The position numbers and the translations under genes are program-made. Shown piece after piece: positions 1-7,320 of a stretch of DNA of 9,538 bases. Each line of letters starts with the position of its first letter. Position 1 is the first letter of the stretch. The DNA comes from Gammaproteobacteria bacterium (GTDB taxonomy: Bacteria; Pseudomonadota; Gammaproteobacteria; Steroidobacterales; Steroidobacteraceae), in the NCBI GenBank assembly GCA_009923475.1, contig RFTM01000040.1, positions 1-9,538 on the forward strand, given 5' to 3'. A model generated the notes under the pieces. It was given only the letters and a program-made list of their open reading frames with translations. It had not been told where the DNA came from and did no database searches.

Positions 1-986
1 GCGAGCTGGCCGCTCGCGATGTTGGCCTTGGTGTTCTCGGGCGTGCCGAACGCCGGCGCGCCGGAGCGCATGTCCACGTTCGAGGTGAAGGCGCCGTACA
101 TCACGGGCGCGCCGGGCCGCACCGCCTGCGCCAGCGTCAGGCCGAACAGGATCTCGGCGTTCTGCTGCGCGAGCGCGGCGGCGAGCGACACCGGCGCCAT
201 CGCGCCCATCAGCGTGAACGGCGTGATCACCACCGGTTGCCCGTAGCGCGCCATCATCATCAGGCCGTCGGCCATCGCCTCATCGAAGCGGCGCGGGCTG
301 TTCACCGAGATGATGGTGATGACGCCCGGGCTGTCCGCCATCTGCTCGGGCGTGATGCCGCGCGAGATCGCCATCATCTCGATGCCGTCGCGCGCGCGGC
401 CCGCGCCGATCGCCGTGCAATGGAAGCAGAGGTCGGACTGGACGAGGTTGGTGCGGTAGGTGTCGAGGTGCCGCGAGTTCGCGGGCAGCTCGATCGGCGC
501 GCAGACCTGGTTGCCGATGATGTGGATGGCGTTGAAGTGCTGCGCGAGCTTGATGAAGTCACGGTAGTCGGCGAGGTTGCCGGCGCGCCGGCCGCGTTCG
601 CAGTCGTGCACGAACGGCGGACCGGCCACGAGGCCGAAGGCCATGTCGCGTCCGCCCATGTGCAGCTGCTTGGCGGGGTTCCGCGAGGTCAGCGTGAAGC
701 GCTCGGGCGTGGTGGCGAGCGCGCGCTCGACGACGGCGCGGTCGAGCTTCACCGTGCCGGTCGCCTCGTCCACGACGGCGCCGATCGCGCGCATCGCGGC
801 GCGCGCGGCGGGCGACATCAGCTCGATGCCGATCTCCTCGAGGATGCGCAGCGAGGTGAGGTGGATGGCCTCGACCTGGTCGGCCGACAGGATCTCGAGC
901 GGCGCGTAGGGGTTGACCACGCGCGTCCACGGGAGCTGCGGCAGGCGGGCGCCGCCGGTGCGGCGGCTGCGGCTGCCCGGCCTCAT
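1..986 (-). CDS. Trimethylamine methyltransferase (MttB) family protein, 3' end missing
   Basis: Reading the minus strand from the ATG at 986-984 gives 328 residues with no stop before the left edge, so the C-terminus lies outside the window. The translation is clearly MttB-like: QLPWTRVVNPYAPLEILSAD near the N-terminus, then LRILEEIGIEL, MAFGLVAGPPFVHDCERG, NLADYRDFIKLAQ, QSDLCFHCTAIGAGRARDG, SPGVITIISVNSPRRFDE and finally VMYGAFTSNVDMRSGAPAFG. Members of this family are cytoplasmic TIM-barrel methyltransferases that pass a methyl group from a quaternary or tertiary amine (trimethylamine, glycine betaine, proline betaine, carnitine) to a corrinoid protein. No in-frame TAG occurs in the visible part. 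The pyrrolysine position of archaeal MttB (about residue 334, from memory) would fall just past the edge, so Pyl and non-Pyl types cannot be told apart here, although a non-Pyl member is likelier in a proteobacterium. The 986 start is the only in-frame ATG downstream of a TGA at 1028-1026; no good Shine-Dalgarno sequence is visible. The substrate is unknown. Confidence 0.9.
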   Translation of the reverse strand, partial: MRPGSRSRRTGGARLPQLPWTRVVNPYAPLEILSADQVEAIHLTSLRILEEIGIELMSPAARAAMRAIGAVVDEATGTVKLDRAVVERALATTPERFTLTSRNPAKQLHMGGRDMAFGLVAGPPFVHDCERGRRAGNLADYRDFIKLAQHFNAIHIIGNQVCAPIELPANSRHLDTYRTNLVQSDLCFHCTAIGAGRARDGIEMMAISRGITPEQMADSPGVITIISVNSPRRFDEAMADGLMMMARYGQPVVITPFTLMGAMAPVSLAAALAQQNAEILFGLTLAQAVRPGAPVMYGAFTSNVDMRSGAPAFGTPENTKANIASGQL

Positions 987-1078
987 GGCCGCGCGGGGGT
1001 ATCGGAAAGCATGCCTAAAACTGCGTCAGATGCGACATCGGCGTTTGCATCCAGCCGACATCCCGCAGGGAAAACCCG

Positions 1079-1504
1079 TCATCCCCGCCTGCCCGCCCAG
1101 CGCTGCATCGCGGGCCGGACCCGCAGGAACCCGCGGTAGGCGAGTTCCATCAAGCCGGCGACGCCGGGCAGACGCCCGAACCGGGCGAGCCAGCGCCAGT
1201 AGGGCAGGCGCTCCCAGAGCGCGATGAACGCCCGGGCGCCGCTCTCGATGCGGCCATCGGCATGCTGCACATGGAAGCGGGCGAGCAGTTCGCTGCGCGC
1301 CATCCCTTCAGGCAGGCCTGCCGACGGCGTGGCCATCGGGTCGCTGATGTCGAGGAACTCGAGCGGTTGCGTCGGTGCGAGGCCGCGGTAGACGCCGATC
1401 TCGCGCCGGCACAGCGGGCAGGCGCCGTCGTAGAGCACCGTCAGGCCGTCAGGCGCGGAGCTCGCTTGGGCCGGACAGGTCGCGGGCGCGGAGGGGCCGT
1501 CCAT
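1079..1504 (-). CDS. DUF393 / DCC-family thiol-disulfide oxidoreductase-like protein
   Basis: A 141-residue protein with the family signature at its N-terminus: VLYDGACPLCRREI, in which D26 and the CPLC pair (C29, C32) form a CxxC-like redox motif. Beyond it are LEFLDISD (residues 48-55) and the second half typical of the family: an H/R-containing stretch around residues 77-93 (FHVQHADGRIESGARAF) and an aromatic segment ALWERLPYWRWLARFGRLPG that may touch the membrane. DCC proteins have a thioredoxin-like fold and are annotated as putative thiol-disulfide oxidoreductases; physiological partners are mostly unknown. Its ATG lies 27 bases beyond the stop of the upstream lipoprotein gene on the same strand, so the two may be co-transcribed, and the mttB-like gene follows after 92 bases. 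That 92-base gap shows no convincing promoter or terminator. The first 20 residues (Ala/Ser/Pro-rich) are not part of the conserved domain, so the true start could be further in. Confidence 0.85.
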   Translation of the reverse strand: MDGPSAPATCPAQASSAPDGLTVLYDGACPLCRREIGVYRGLAPTQPLEFLDISDPMATPSAGLPEGMARSELLARFHVQHADGRIESGARAFIALWERLPYWRWLARFGRLPGVAGLMELAYRGFLRVRPAMQRWAGRRG

Positions 1505-1531
1505 GCGGCCATTCTGACACCCGTCTTGTCG

Positions 1532-2101
1532 TCAGCGCACCGGCTCCACGGAGACCGCGAGCGCCTCGGTATAGGTGACGACCACTTCGTCGCCGGCCTT
1601 CAGCTTCTTGGCGAAGGCCTGCGCCTCGGGGGTCTCGAGCTCGATGCTGCGCACGTTCTTGTCGGGGCCCCAGAAGCGCACCTCGTTGGTCTGGCTGTCC
1701 ACGGCGACGATGGTCACCGGCAGCGTGCTGCGATGGCCGATGCCGGCGGCCGGGCGGTCGCCTGGGTCGGCGATGCCGTCGGCGAGGGCGACCGACGCCT
1801 CGGTGGAATCGCCCGGCTTGCGCATGGCGGCGCCGATGGTCTCGTAGTAGCGAACGACGACCTCGTCGCCCACCTTGACCTGCGGCAGGTTGCGCACGGC
1901 GGGGTCGACCTCGAAGGTGAATTCGTTGCCGGCCGGACCGCGCAGCGTCATCACCCGCGTCGCGAGGTCGAGCTGAGTGACCGACGCGCGCGCCTCGAGG
2001 GTGTTCTTGAGCTCGAAGGGCTTCGGCGCGGTCGCGCAGCCGGCGAAGGCAGCGAGGGCAGAGGCGGCGATCAGCGGCAGCAGCGTGCGGCGGCAGGACA
2101 T
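1532..2101 (-). CDS. Putative exported lipoprotein with two tandem copies of a small beta-rich domain
   Basis: A 189-residue protein. Residues 1-21 form a signal sequence (arginines at 4-5, then an Ala/Leu-rich core) ending in AFAG-C22, a slightly non-standard lipobox (Phe at -3), so C22 is the likely lipidated cysteine. The mature part has two copies of one unit: residues about 39-87 (VTQLDLATRVMTLRGPAGN, ending KVGDEVVVRYYE) and about 127-179 (VTIVAVDSQTNEVRFWGPD, ending KAGDEVVVTYTE). Each starts with a strand, a D-x-x-x-x-x-V turn and a G-P pair, and closes with K-x-GDEVVV-x-Y-x-E. They are joined by a linker rich in Gly, Asp and Pro. The pattern resembles small beta-barrel domains of unknown function; I cannot name a family. 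The start has only a weak ribosome site (GGGGAA). It is the first gene of a possible minus-strand unit with the DUF393 gene and diverges from the DUF3313-like gene. The function is unknown. Confidence 0.8.
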   Translation of the reverse strand: MSCRRTLLPLIAASALAAFAGCATAPKPFELKNTLEARASVTQLDLATRVMTLRGPAGNEFTFEVDPAVRNLPQVKVGDEVVVRYYETIGAAMRKPGDSTEASVALADGIADPGDRPAAGIGHRSTLPVTIVAVDSQTNEVRFWGPDKNVRSIELETPEAQAFAKKLKAGDEVVVTYTEALAVSVEPVR

Positions 2102-2136
2102 GGGTGTTCCCCGTGAAGGAGTGGGTATCGACCATC

Positions 2137-2152
2137 CATCCTATAGAGGATG
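2137..2152. promoter_or_regulatory. Short perfect inverted repeat in the divergent intergenic region
   Basis: CATCCT-ATAG-AGGATG is a perfect 6-bp inverted repeat with a 4-base centre, 36 bases upstream of the lipoprotein ATG. Read on the minus strand it contains TATAGG, which could be part of a -10 element for the lipoprotein gene. A TTCAAT hexamer on the same strand lies 19 bases further upstream, a spacing longer than ideal. It could be an operator overlapping a promoter, but at this length chance is a real alternative. Confidence 0.3.
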
Positions 2153-2165
2153 CACGCATGACGGA

Positions 2166-2181
2166 TTGAACGAAGGTTCAA
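2166..2181. promoter_or_regulatory. Operator-like palindrome TTGAAC-GAAG-GTTCAA
   Basis: A perfect 6-bp inverted repeat with a 4-base spacer in the 155-base region between the divergent lipoprotein and DUF3313-like genes, 14 bases from the palindrome at 2137-2152. The GAAC-N4-GTTC core is the shape of Gram-positive LexA/DinR boxes, but several other dimeric regulators bind similar cores, and the usual gamma- and betaproteobacterial LexA sites look different. It would sit roughly 50 bases upstream of transcription from the candidate -10 at 2211. I infer a possible binding site; no regulator is identified. Confidence 0.35.
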
Positions 2182-2188
2182 GGCCGCG

Positions 2189-2216
2189 GTCAGACAAGAC
2201 CGTCGGGAGATAAAAT
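2189..2216 (+). promoter_or_regulatory. Candidate sigma-70 promoter of the DUF3313-like gene
   Basis: TAAAAT at 2211-2216 matches five of six positions of the -10 consensus and stands out in a GC-rich region, 40 bases before the ATG at 2257. The best -35 is poor: GTCAGA at 2189-2194, 16 bases upstream, with three of six matches. A weak or activator-dependent promoter is plausible, and the palindrome at 2166-2181 lies immediately upstream. Confidence 0.35.
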
Positions 2217-2256
2217 CGGCCGCACATCGTCGCCGGATCCATCCAGGAGCCTCATC

Positions 2257-2947
2257 ATGAAGAAGTTGAACCTCATCCTTTCGGGCACGACGCTCGCGCT
2301 CGTCGCCTTGCTGCCCGCCGTCACCTTCGCGCAGTCGCCGCGTGCCGCGCTCGAGGAGACGATGAGCTATGACGGCCTGCAGAAGATCTAAGGTCAAGGG
2401 CATCGACCTCGCCTACGCCCGGCCCGGCGCGTTGCTGGCCGGTTACGGCAAGGTCATCATCGATCCGGTCGAGGTGTCGTTCCGCAAGGACTGGGACCCC
2501 GGCCGCACCGGCAGCCGCATGAAGCTCGACGCCAAGGAGCGCGAGAACATCCGCAGCGGCGTCGCCAAGATCGTGCAAGAGGAGTTCGCCAAGGAGCTCG
2601 GCAAGGGCGGCGCGTACCAGGTGGTCACCGAGCCGGGCCCTGACGTGCTGCGCCTGCGCGCCAACATCGCCGACCTCTATGTCAACGCGCCGGACACCAT
2701 GACGCCGGGCCGCACGCAGGTCTACACCATCTCGGCGGGCGAGATGACCCTGGTCGCGGAGCTCGTCGACTCCGAAAGCGGTCAGGCGATCGCGTGCGTG
2801 GTCGATCGCCGCGAGTCGCAGGGCACGGGCATGATGACCCTCACCAACAGCGTGGTGAACCGGCAGGAAGCGAGCATCATCGCCTCGTCGTGGGCGCGCA
2901 TCCTGCGCAAGCGCCTCGATGCCGCGCACGGCATCGGCAAGAAATGA
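2257..2947 (+). pseudogene. Exported DUF3313-like protein, interrupted by a +1 frameshift at a TAA codon
   Basis: The gene starts at ATG 2257 behind a good ribosome site (AGGAG, 2245-2249, 7-base spacing). It encodes a signal peptide (MKK, then a hydrophobic core, cleavage expected after TFA at residue 25), then runs to YDGLQKI and a TAA stop at 2389-2391 after only 44 residues. The rest of the protein continues without a break one frame over, as KVKGIDLAYARPGALLAGYG and onward to the TGA at 2945-2947. Dropping one base near 2389 (ATC-T-AAG) restores one frame of about 229 residues with YDGLQKIKVKGIDLAYARPG, the junction expected in DUF3313-like exported proteins, whose function is unknown. 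The downstream frame alone lacks a signal peptide, and its first ATG (2369) overlaps the upstream frame. The region after the break keeps coding-like composition with no further lesions, so the event is recent, a sequencing error, or a programmed shift. The family assignment is from memory and moderate. Confidence 0.7.
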
Positions 2948-2966
2948 TGTGGCCGGGCCGTCCGCG

Positions 2967-3065
2967 ATGGCGCCGACCGACATCGAGAAGACCTTGCACG
3001 TCCTGCGAGTGGGCAAGGAGAAAGTGGTCTCGAAGCAGCCCGCAGCAGCTCCCGCGCAACCCTGA
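2967..3065 (+). CDS. Possible small ORF (32 aa) between the DUF3313-like gene and glnA
   Basis: An ATG at 2967, 19 bases after the preceding stop, opens a 32-codon frame ending in TGA at 3063-3065. An in-frame GTG at 2949 would add six residues. The product has a charged half (TDIEKTLHVLRVGKEKVV) followed by an Ala/Pro/Gln tail. Third codon positions are mostly G or C, as in the real genes here, but no ribosome site is visible and I recognise no family. It could be a small protein, a decayed gene fragment or chance. It ends just before the first NtrC-type site. Confidence 0.2.
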   Translation: MAPTDIEKTLHVLRVGKEKVVSKQPAAAPAQP

Positions 3066-3066
3066 T

Positions 3067-3083
3067 TGCACCGATAAAGCGCG
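3067..3083. promoter_or_regulatory. Putative distal NtrC-binding site upstream of glnA
   Basis: TGCACC-GATAA-AGCGCG. The left arm is a perfect NtrC half-site (TGCACC) and the right arm is degenerate (GGTGCA expected). Its centre is 30 bp, about three helical turns, upstream of the centre of the stronger site at 3097-3113. That is close to the spacing of the two enhancer sites before enteric glnA and would allow cooperative binding of NtrC dimers. Confidence 0.5.
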
Positions 3084-3090
3084 CCTTGTC

Positions 3091-3119
3091 TTGAATCGCA
3101 CTGAAATAGTGCATAAATA
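3091..3119 (+). promoter_or_regulatory. Candidate basal sigma-70 promoter of glnA, overlapping the NtrC site
   Basis: TTGAAT (3091-3096) with a 17-base spacer to TAAATA (3114-3119) in a locally AT-rich stretch about 120 bases before the glnA ATG. The -10 match is weak (three of six). It is proposed mainly because the NtrC site fills the spacer, as in the enteric glnAp1 arrangement. Confidence 0.3.
3097..3113. promoter_or_regulatory. Putative NtrC enhancer site upstream of glnA
   Basis: CGCACT-GAAAT-AGTGCA is a 17-bp dyad with arms close to the NtrC consensus TGCACY-N5-RGTGCA; only the outermost base of the left arm departs. It is centred about 100 bp upstream of the start expected from the sigma-54 promoter, matching the enhancer position before E. 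coli glnA (about -108). It also lies between the elements of a possible sigma-70 promoter (TTGAAT 3091-3096, TAAATA 3114-3119), so bound NtrC could shut off basal transcription while activating the sigma-54 promoter. Confidence 0.75.
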
Positions 3120-3178
3120 GGCCGATTTTCCCACCTCCACGGTCGATAAGACGATGATTCCAGCGCTTTCCGGTGCAT

Positions 3179-3194
3179 CGGCACAGGAAATGCA
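3179..3194 (+). promoter_or_regulatory. Sigma-54 (-24/-12) promoter of glnA-ntrB-ntrC
   Basis: CGGCACAGGAAATGCA fits the RpoN consensus TGGCACG-N4-TTGCA. GG is at 3180-3181 and GC at 3192-3193, with exactly 10 bases between them; GGCAC and TGCA are intact. Transcription would begin near 3205, giving a leader of about 35 bases with GGAG at 3231-3234 five bases before the glnA ATG. With the two NtrC-type sites about 100 and 130 bp upstream, this is a complete nitrogen-regulated enhancer/promoter. Confidence 0.8.
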
Positions 3195-3239
3195 TCATAC
3201 TGGCTCGTCATTTTCACCCGGCAGACTGATGGAGCCAAC

Positions 3240-4652
3240 ATGAGCACCGCCAACGACGTCATCAAGATGATCAAGGACCGTGAAGTGAAGTGGGCCGACC
3301 TGCGCTTCACCGATACCCGCGGCAAGGAACAGCACGTGACGATCCCGGCCAAGACCGTGGACGAGGGCCTGTTCCGCGACGGCAAGATGTTCGACGGCTC
3401 CTCGATCGCCGGCTGGAAGGGCATCAACGAGTCCGACATGATCCTGATGCTCGACCCGAGCACCGCGATCCTCGATCCTTTCTTTGAAGAGTCGACGGTC
3501 AACATCCGCTGCGACATCATCGAGCCCGCCACCATGCAGGGCTACGAGCGCGACCCGCGTTCGCTCGGCAAGCGCGCCGAGGCCTACCTCAAGAGCACCG
3601 GCATCGCCGACGGCGCGATGTTCGGCCCCGAGAACGAGTTCTTCATCTTCGACAGCGTGCGCTGGAAGAACGAGATGCAGGGCTGCTCCTACGCCATCGA
3701 CTCGGTGCAGGGCGCCTGGAACAGCGACACGCAGTTCCCCGAGGGCAACAAGGGCCACCGTCCGGGCGTGAAGGGCGGCTACTTCCCGGTGCCGCCGGTC
3801 GACGCCTACCAGGACATCCGCAACGCCATGTGCGCGGCCTGCGAAGAGCTGGGCCTCGTCGTCGAGGTGCATCACCACGAGGTCGCCACCGGCGGCCAGT
3901 GCGAGATCGGCATCGGCGCGGGCGGCCTCGTGAAGAAGGCCGACGAGGTGCAGATCCTCAAGTACGCCGTGCACAACGTCGCGCACGGCTACGGCAAGAC
4001 CGCGACCTTCATGCCGAAGCCGCTGGTCGGCGACAACGGCTCGGGCATGCACGTCCACCAGTCGCTGCAGAAGGACGGCAAGGCCCTCTTCGCCGGCGAC
4101 AAGTACGGCGGTCTCTCCGAGACGGCGCTCTACTACATCGGCGGCATCATCAAGCACGCCAAGGCGCTCAACGCCTTCACCAACGCGGGCACCAACAGCT
4201 ACAAGCGCCTGGTGCCGGGCTTCGAGGCGCCGGTCATGCTCGCCTACTCGGCGCGCAACCGCTCGGCCTCGATCCGCATCCCCTGGGTCGCGAACCCCAA
4301 GGCGCGCCGCATCGAGGTGCGCTTCCCGGATTCGTCGGCGAACCCGTACTTCGCGTTCGCGGCGATGATGATGGCCGGCCTCGACGGCATCCAGAACAAG
4401 ATCCACCCGGGCGACCCGGCGGACAAGGACCTCTACGACCTCGAGCCCGAGGAGGCGAAGCACATCCCGACGGTGTGCCACTCGCTCGACATGGCGCTCG
4501 AGCACCTCGACAAGGACCGCGAGTTCCTGACCCGTGGCGGCGTGTTCACCAACGACGTGATCGACGCCTACATCGGTCTGAAGCTGCAGGAAGTCACGCG
4601 CTTCCGCATGAGCACGCACCCGGTCGAGCTCGACCTGTACTACAGCTGCTGA
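3240..4652 (+). CDS. glnA: Glutamine synthetase, type I-beta
   Basis: A 470-residue protein, the usual GSI length. It makes glutamine from glutamate, ammonia and ATP as a cytoplasmic dodecamer and is the key ammonia-assimilating enzyme. Visible signatures are [17 protein letters not shown] (51-67), the metal/glutamate-site GPENEFFIF (129-137), [14 protein letters not shown] (211-224), the ATP-site [16 protein letters not shown] (260-275), [17 protein letters not shown] with NRSASIRIP (315-348), and [10 protein letters not shown]. Tyr399 in [12 protein letters not shown] corresponds to the adenylylation tyrosine (Tyr397 in enteric GlnA), so activity is probably controlled by GlnE/GlnB. The start has GGAG five bases upstream, and the N-terminus [13 protein letters not shown] is typical. 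It is preceded by sigma-54 and NtrC sites and followed after 21 bases by ntrB with no terminator, so all three genes probably share a transcript. Confidence 0.98.
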   Translation: MSTANDVIKMIKDREVKWADLRFTDTRGKEQHVTIPAKTVDEGLFRDGKMFDGSSIAGWKGINESDMILMLDPSTAILDPFFEESTVNIRCDIIEPATMQGYERDPRSLGKRAEAYLKSTGIADGAMFGPENEFFIFDSVRWKNEMQGCSYAIDSVQGAWNSDTQFPEGNKGHRPGVKGGYFPVPPVDAYQDIRNAMCAACEELGLVVEVHHHEVATGGQCEIGIGAGGLVKKADEVQILKYAVHNVAHGYGKTATFMPKPLVGDNGSGMHVHQSLQKDGKALFAGDKYGGLSETALYYIGGIIKHAKALNAFTNAGTNSYKRLVPGFEAPVMLAYSARNRSASIRIPWVANPKARRIEVRFPDSSANPYFAFAAMMMAGLDGIQNKIHPGDPADKDLYDLEPEEAKHIPTVCHSLDMALEHLDKDREFLTRGGVFTNDVIDAYIGLKLQEVTRFRMSTHPVELDLYYSC

Positions 4653-4673
4653 CGGCCGGACGCCGCCTGCACC

Positions 4674-5809
4674 ATGGCGGTCGAACGCCTGTTCGCGTCC
4701 TTCGCCGCGCTCCACGATCCCACGGATCTGCTGGATGCGCTGGCGACGGGAGTGGTGCTGCTCGACGCCACCGGGCGCGTGCTGCACGCCAACGTGGCGG
4801 CGCAGGGCCTGCTCGGTGCGGGGCTCAACCAGGCCCGCGGGCGCATGCTCGCGGAGCTGCTGGTCGACTCCGCGCCGCTGCAGGCGCTGCTGCAGCGCGC
4901 GCGCGAGCGGGGGGAGGTCTTCGCGGAGGGCGACATCGCGCTGCGCACCGTGGCGTCGCCGCGTGACGCGCGCAGCGTCGACGCGACCGTCACGCCGATC
5001 GAGGACGTCACCGGCTCGCGACGGCTGCTGCTCGAGCTCGTCGACGCCACGCCCCGGGCGCGCATCAGCCGCGAGAATGAGCTGCGTGCGCGGCTCGAGG
5101 GCAGCCGCATGATGACCCGCCAGCTCGCCCACGAGATCAAGAACCCGCTCGGCGGCGTGCGCGGCGCCGCGCAGCTGCTCGAGCGCCAGCTGCCCGATCC
5201 GGCGCTGCGCGAGTACACGGGCGTGATCATCAACGAGGCCGACCGCCTGACCGCGCTGGTCGACGGCATGCTCGGCCCCGCCCGCGCGCCGCAGAAGTCG
5301 CAACTCAACATCCACGAGATCTGCGAGCACGTGTTCCGGCTGCTGCAGGCCGAGGCGCGGCCGGACGTCACGCTCGAGCGCGACTACGACCCCAGCGTCC
5401 CCGAGGGCGAGTTCGACCGCAACCAGCTGGTGCAGGCGCTGCTCAACCTCGCGCGCAACGCGCTGCAGGCGGTGGGCCAAGGCGCGGGAGACCGTGGTCG
5501 CATCGTGCTGCGCACGCGCGCCGTCGCCAACGTGCACATCGGCCTTGCGCGGCATCGGCTCGCCGTGCGCGTCGACGTCGTGGACGACGGCCCCGGCGTG
5601 CCGGACGGGATCCGCGGCAGCCTCTTCTATCCGCTCGTCACCGGCCGCGCCAACGGCACCGGGCTCGGCCTCGCGGTCGCGCAGGAGATCGTCACCCGCA
5701 ACGGCGGCAGCATCGAGTTCGAGAGCGAGCCCGGCCGCACGGTGTTCAGCCTGATGCTGCCGCTCGCCGCCGGCGAGGCCAGGCCCGCCGACGGCAAGGA
5801 GGCGCCGCG

Positions 5810-5813
<4 letters not shown>
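4674..5813 (+). CDS. glnL: Nitrogen regulation sensor histidine kinase NtrB
   Basis: A 379-residue cytoplasmic kinase/phosphatase (also called ntrB) with no membrane segment. An N-terminal PAS domain (about 20-120; GVVLLDATGRVLHANVAAQ) leads to the dimerisation/phosphoacceptor region, where RQLAHEIKNPLGG carries H153. The ATPase domain shows the N box (QLVQALLNLARNALQA, 251-266), the G1 box DVVDDGPGVP (301-310) and the G2 box GTGLGLAVAQ (328-337). In the known pathway NtrB phosphorylates NtrC at low glutamine and, with PII (GlnB), dephosphorylates it when nitrogen is ample. The ATG at 4674 is 21 bases after the glnA stop, with little ribosome-site similarity, so translation may depend on coupling. 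Its TGA overlaps the ntrC ATG (ATGA). In enteric bacteria a terminator and a second promoter separate glnA from glnL; neither is seen here. Confidence 0.95.
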
Positions 5814-7272
<1,459 letters not shown>

Positions 7273-7273
<1 letters not shown>

Positions 7274-7320
7274 GGGCTGAGGCCGCGGCGCCCGCTGCCG
7301 CGACGACCGGCCTCAGTCCT
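7273..7320. terminator. Long hairpin between the convergent ntrC and hydrolase genes (probable bidirectional terminator)
   Basis: The arms CTGAGGCCG (7277-7285) and CGGCCTCAG (7308-7316) are a perfect 9-bp inverted repeat. Allowing one G-T pair, it extends outward to 13 bp (7273-7285 with 7308-7320). The 22-base loop holds a nested 5-bp stem, GCGGC (7285-7289) with GCCGC (7297-7301). It starts at the last base of the ntrC stop and its right arm contains the stop codon of the opposing hydrolase gene (7313-7315). Neither strand has a clear T-run, so it is not a textbook intrinsic terminator. Its position between two 3' ends still makes termination or transcript-end protection the likely role. 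Confidence 0.6.

Noticed and set aside
1..986. Possible pyrrolysine (in-frame TAG) in the MttB-like gene
   Set aside because: No in-frame TAG exists in the visible 328 codons, and the equivalent of the archaeal Pyl position is expected just beyond the window edge, so nothing can be claimed.
1060..1080. Small hairpin TCCC-GCA-GGGA followed by AAAA, downstream of the DUF393 gene
   Set aside because: The stem is only 4 bp and the A-run is on the wrong side for terminating the minus-strand genes; probably chance.
237..2116. Long plus-strand open frames opposite the MttB, DUF393 and lipoprotein genes
   Set aside because: Their translations are Arg/Ala/Gly/His-rich shadows; the minus-strand frames carry conserved family motifs.
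3161..3177. A third NtrC site around GGTGCA at 3172-3177
   Set aside because: Only a half-site is present; the partner arm matches at a single position and the site abuts the sigma-54 promoter.
2321..3535. A 404-codon minus-strand frame across the DUF3313-like gene and the glnA promoter
   Set aside because: It runs through a clear promoter region and the start of glnA, and its translation shows no family features.
3195..5555. A 786-codon open frame on the minus strand antisense to glnA and ntrB
   Set aside because: It is a product of high GC: the sense strand encodes clear GlnA and NtrB, and the antisense translation is a low-complexity Val/Asp/Arg/His-rich sequence with no recognisable motif.
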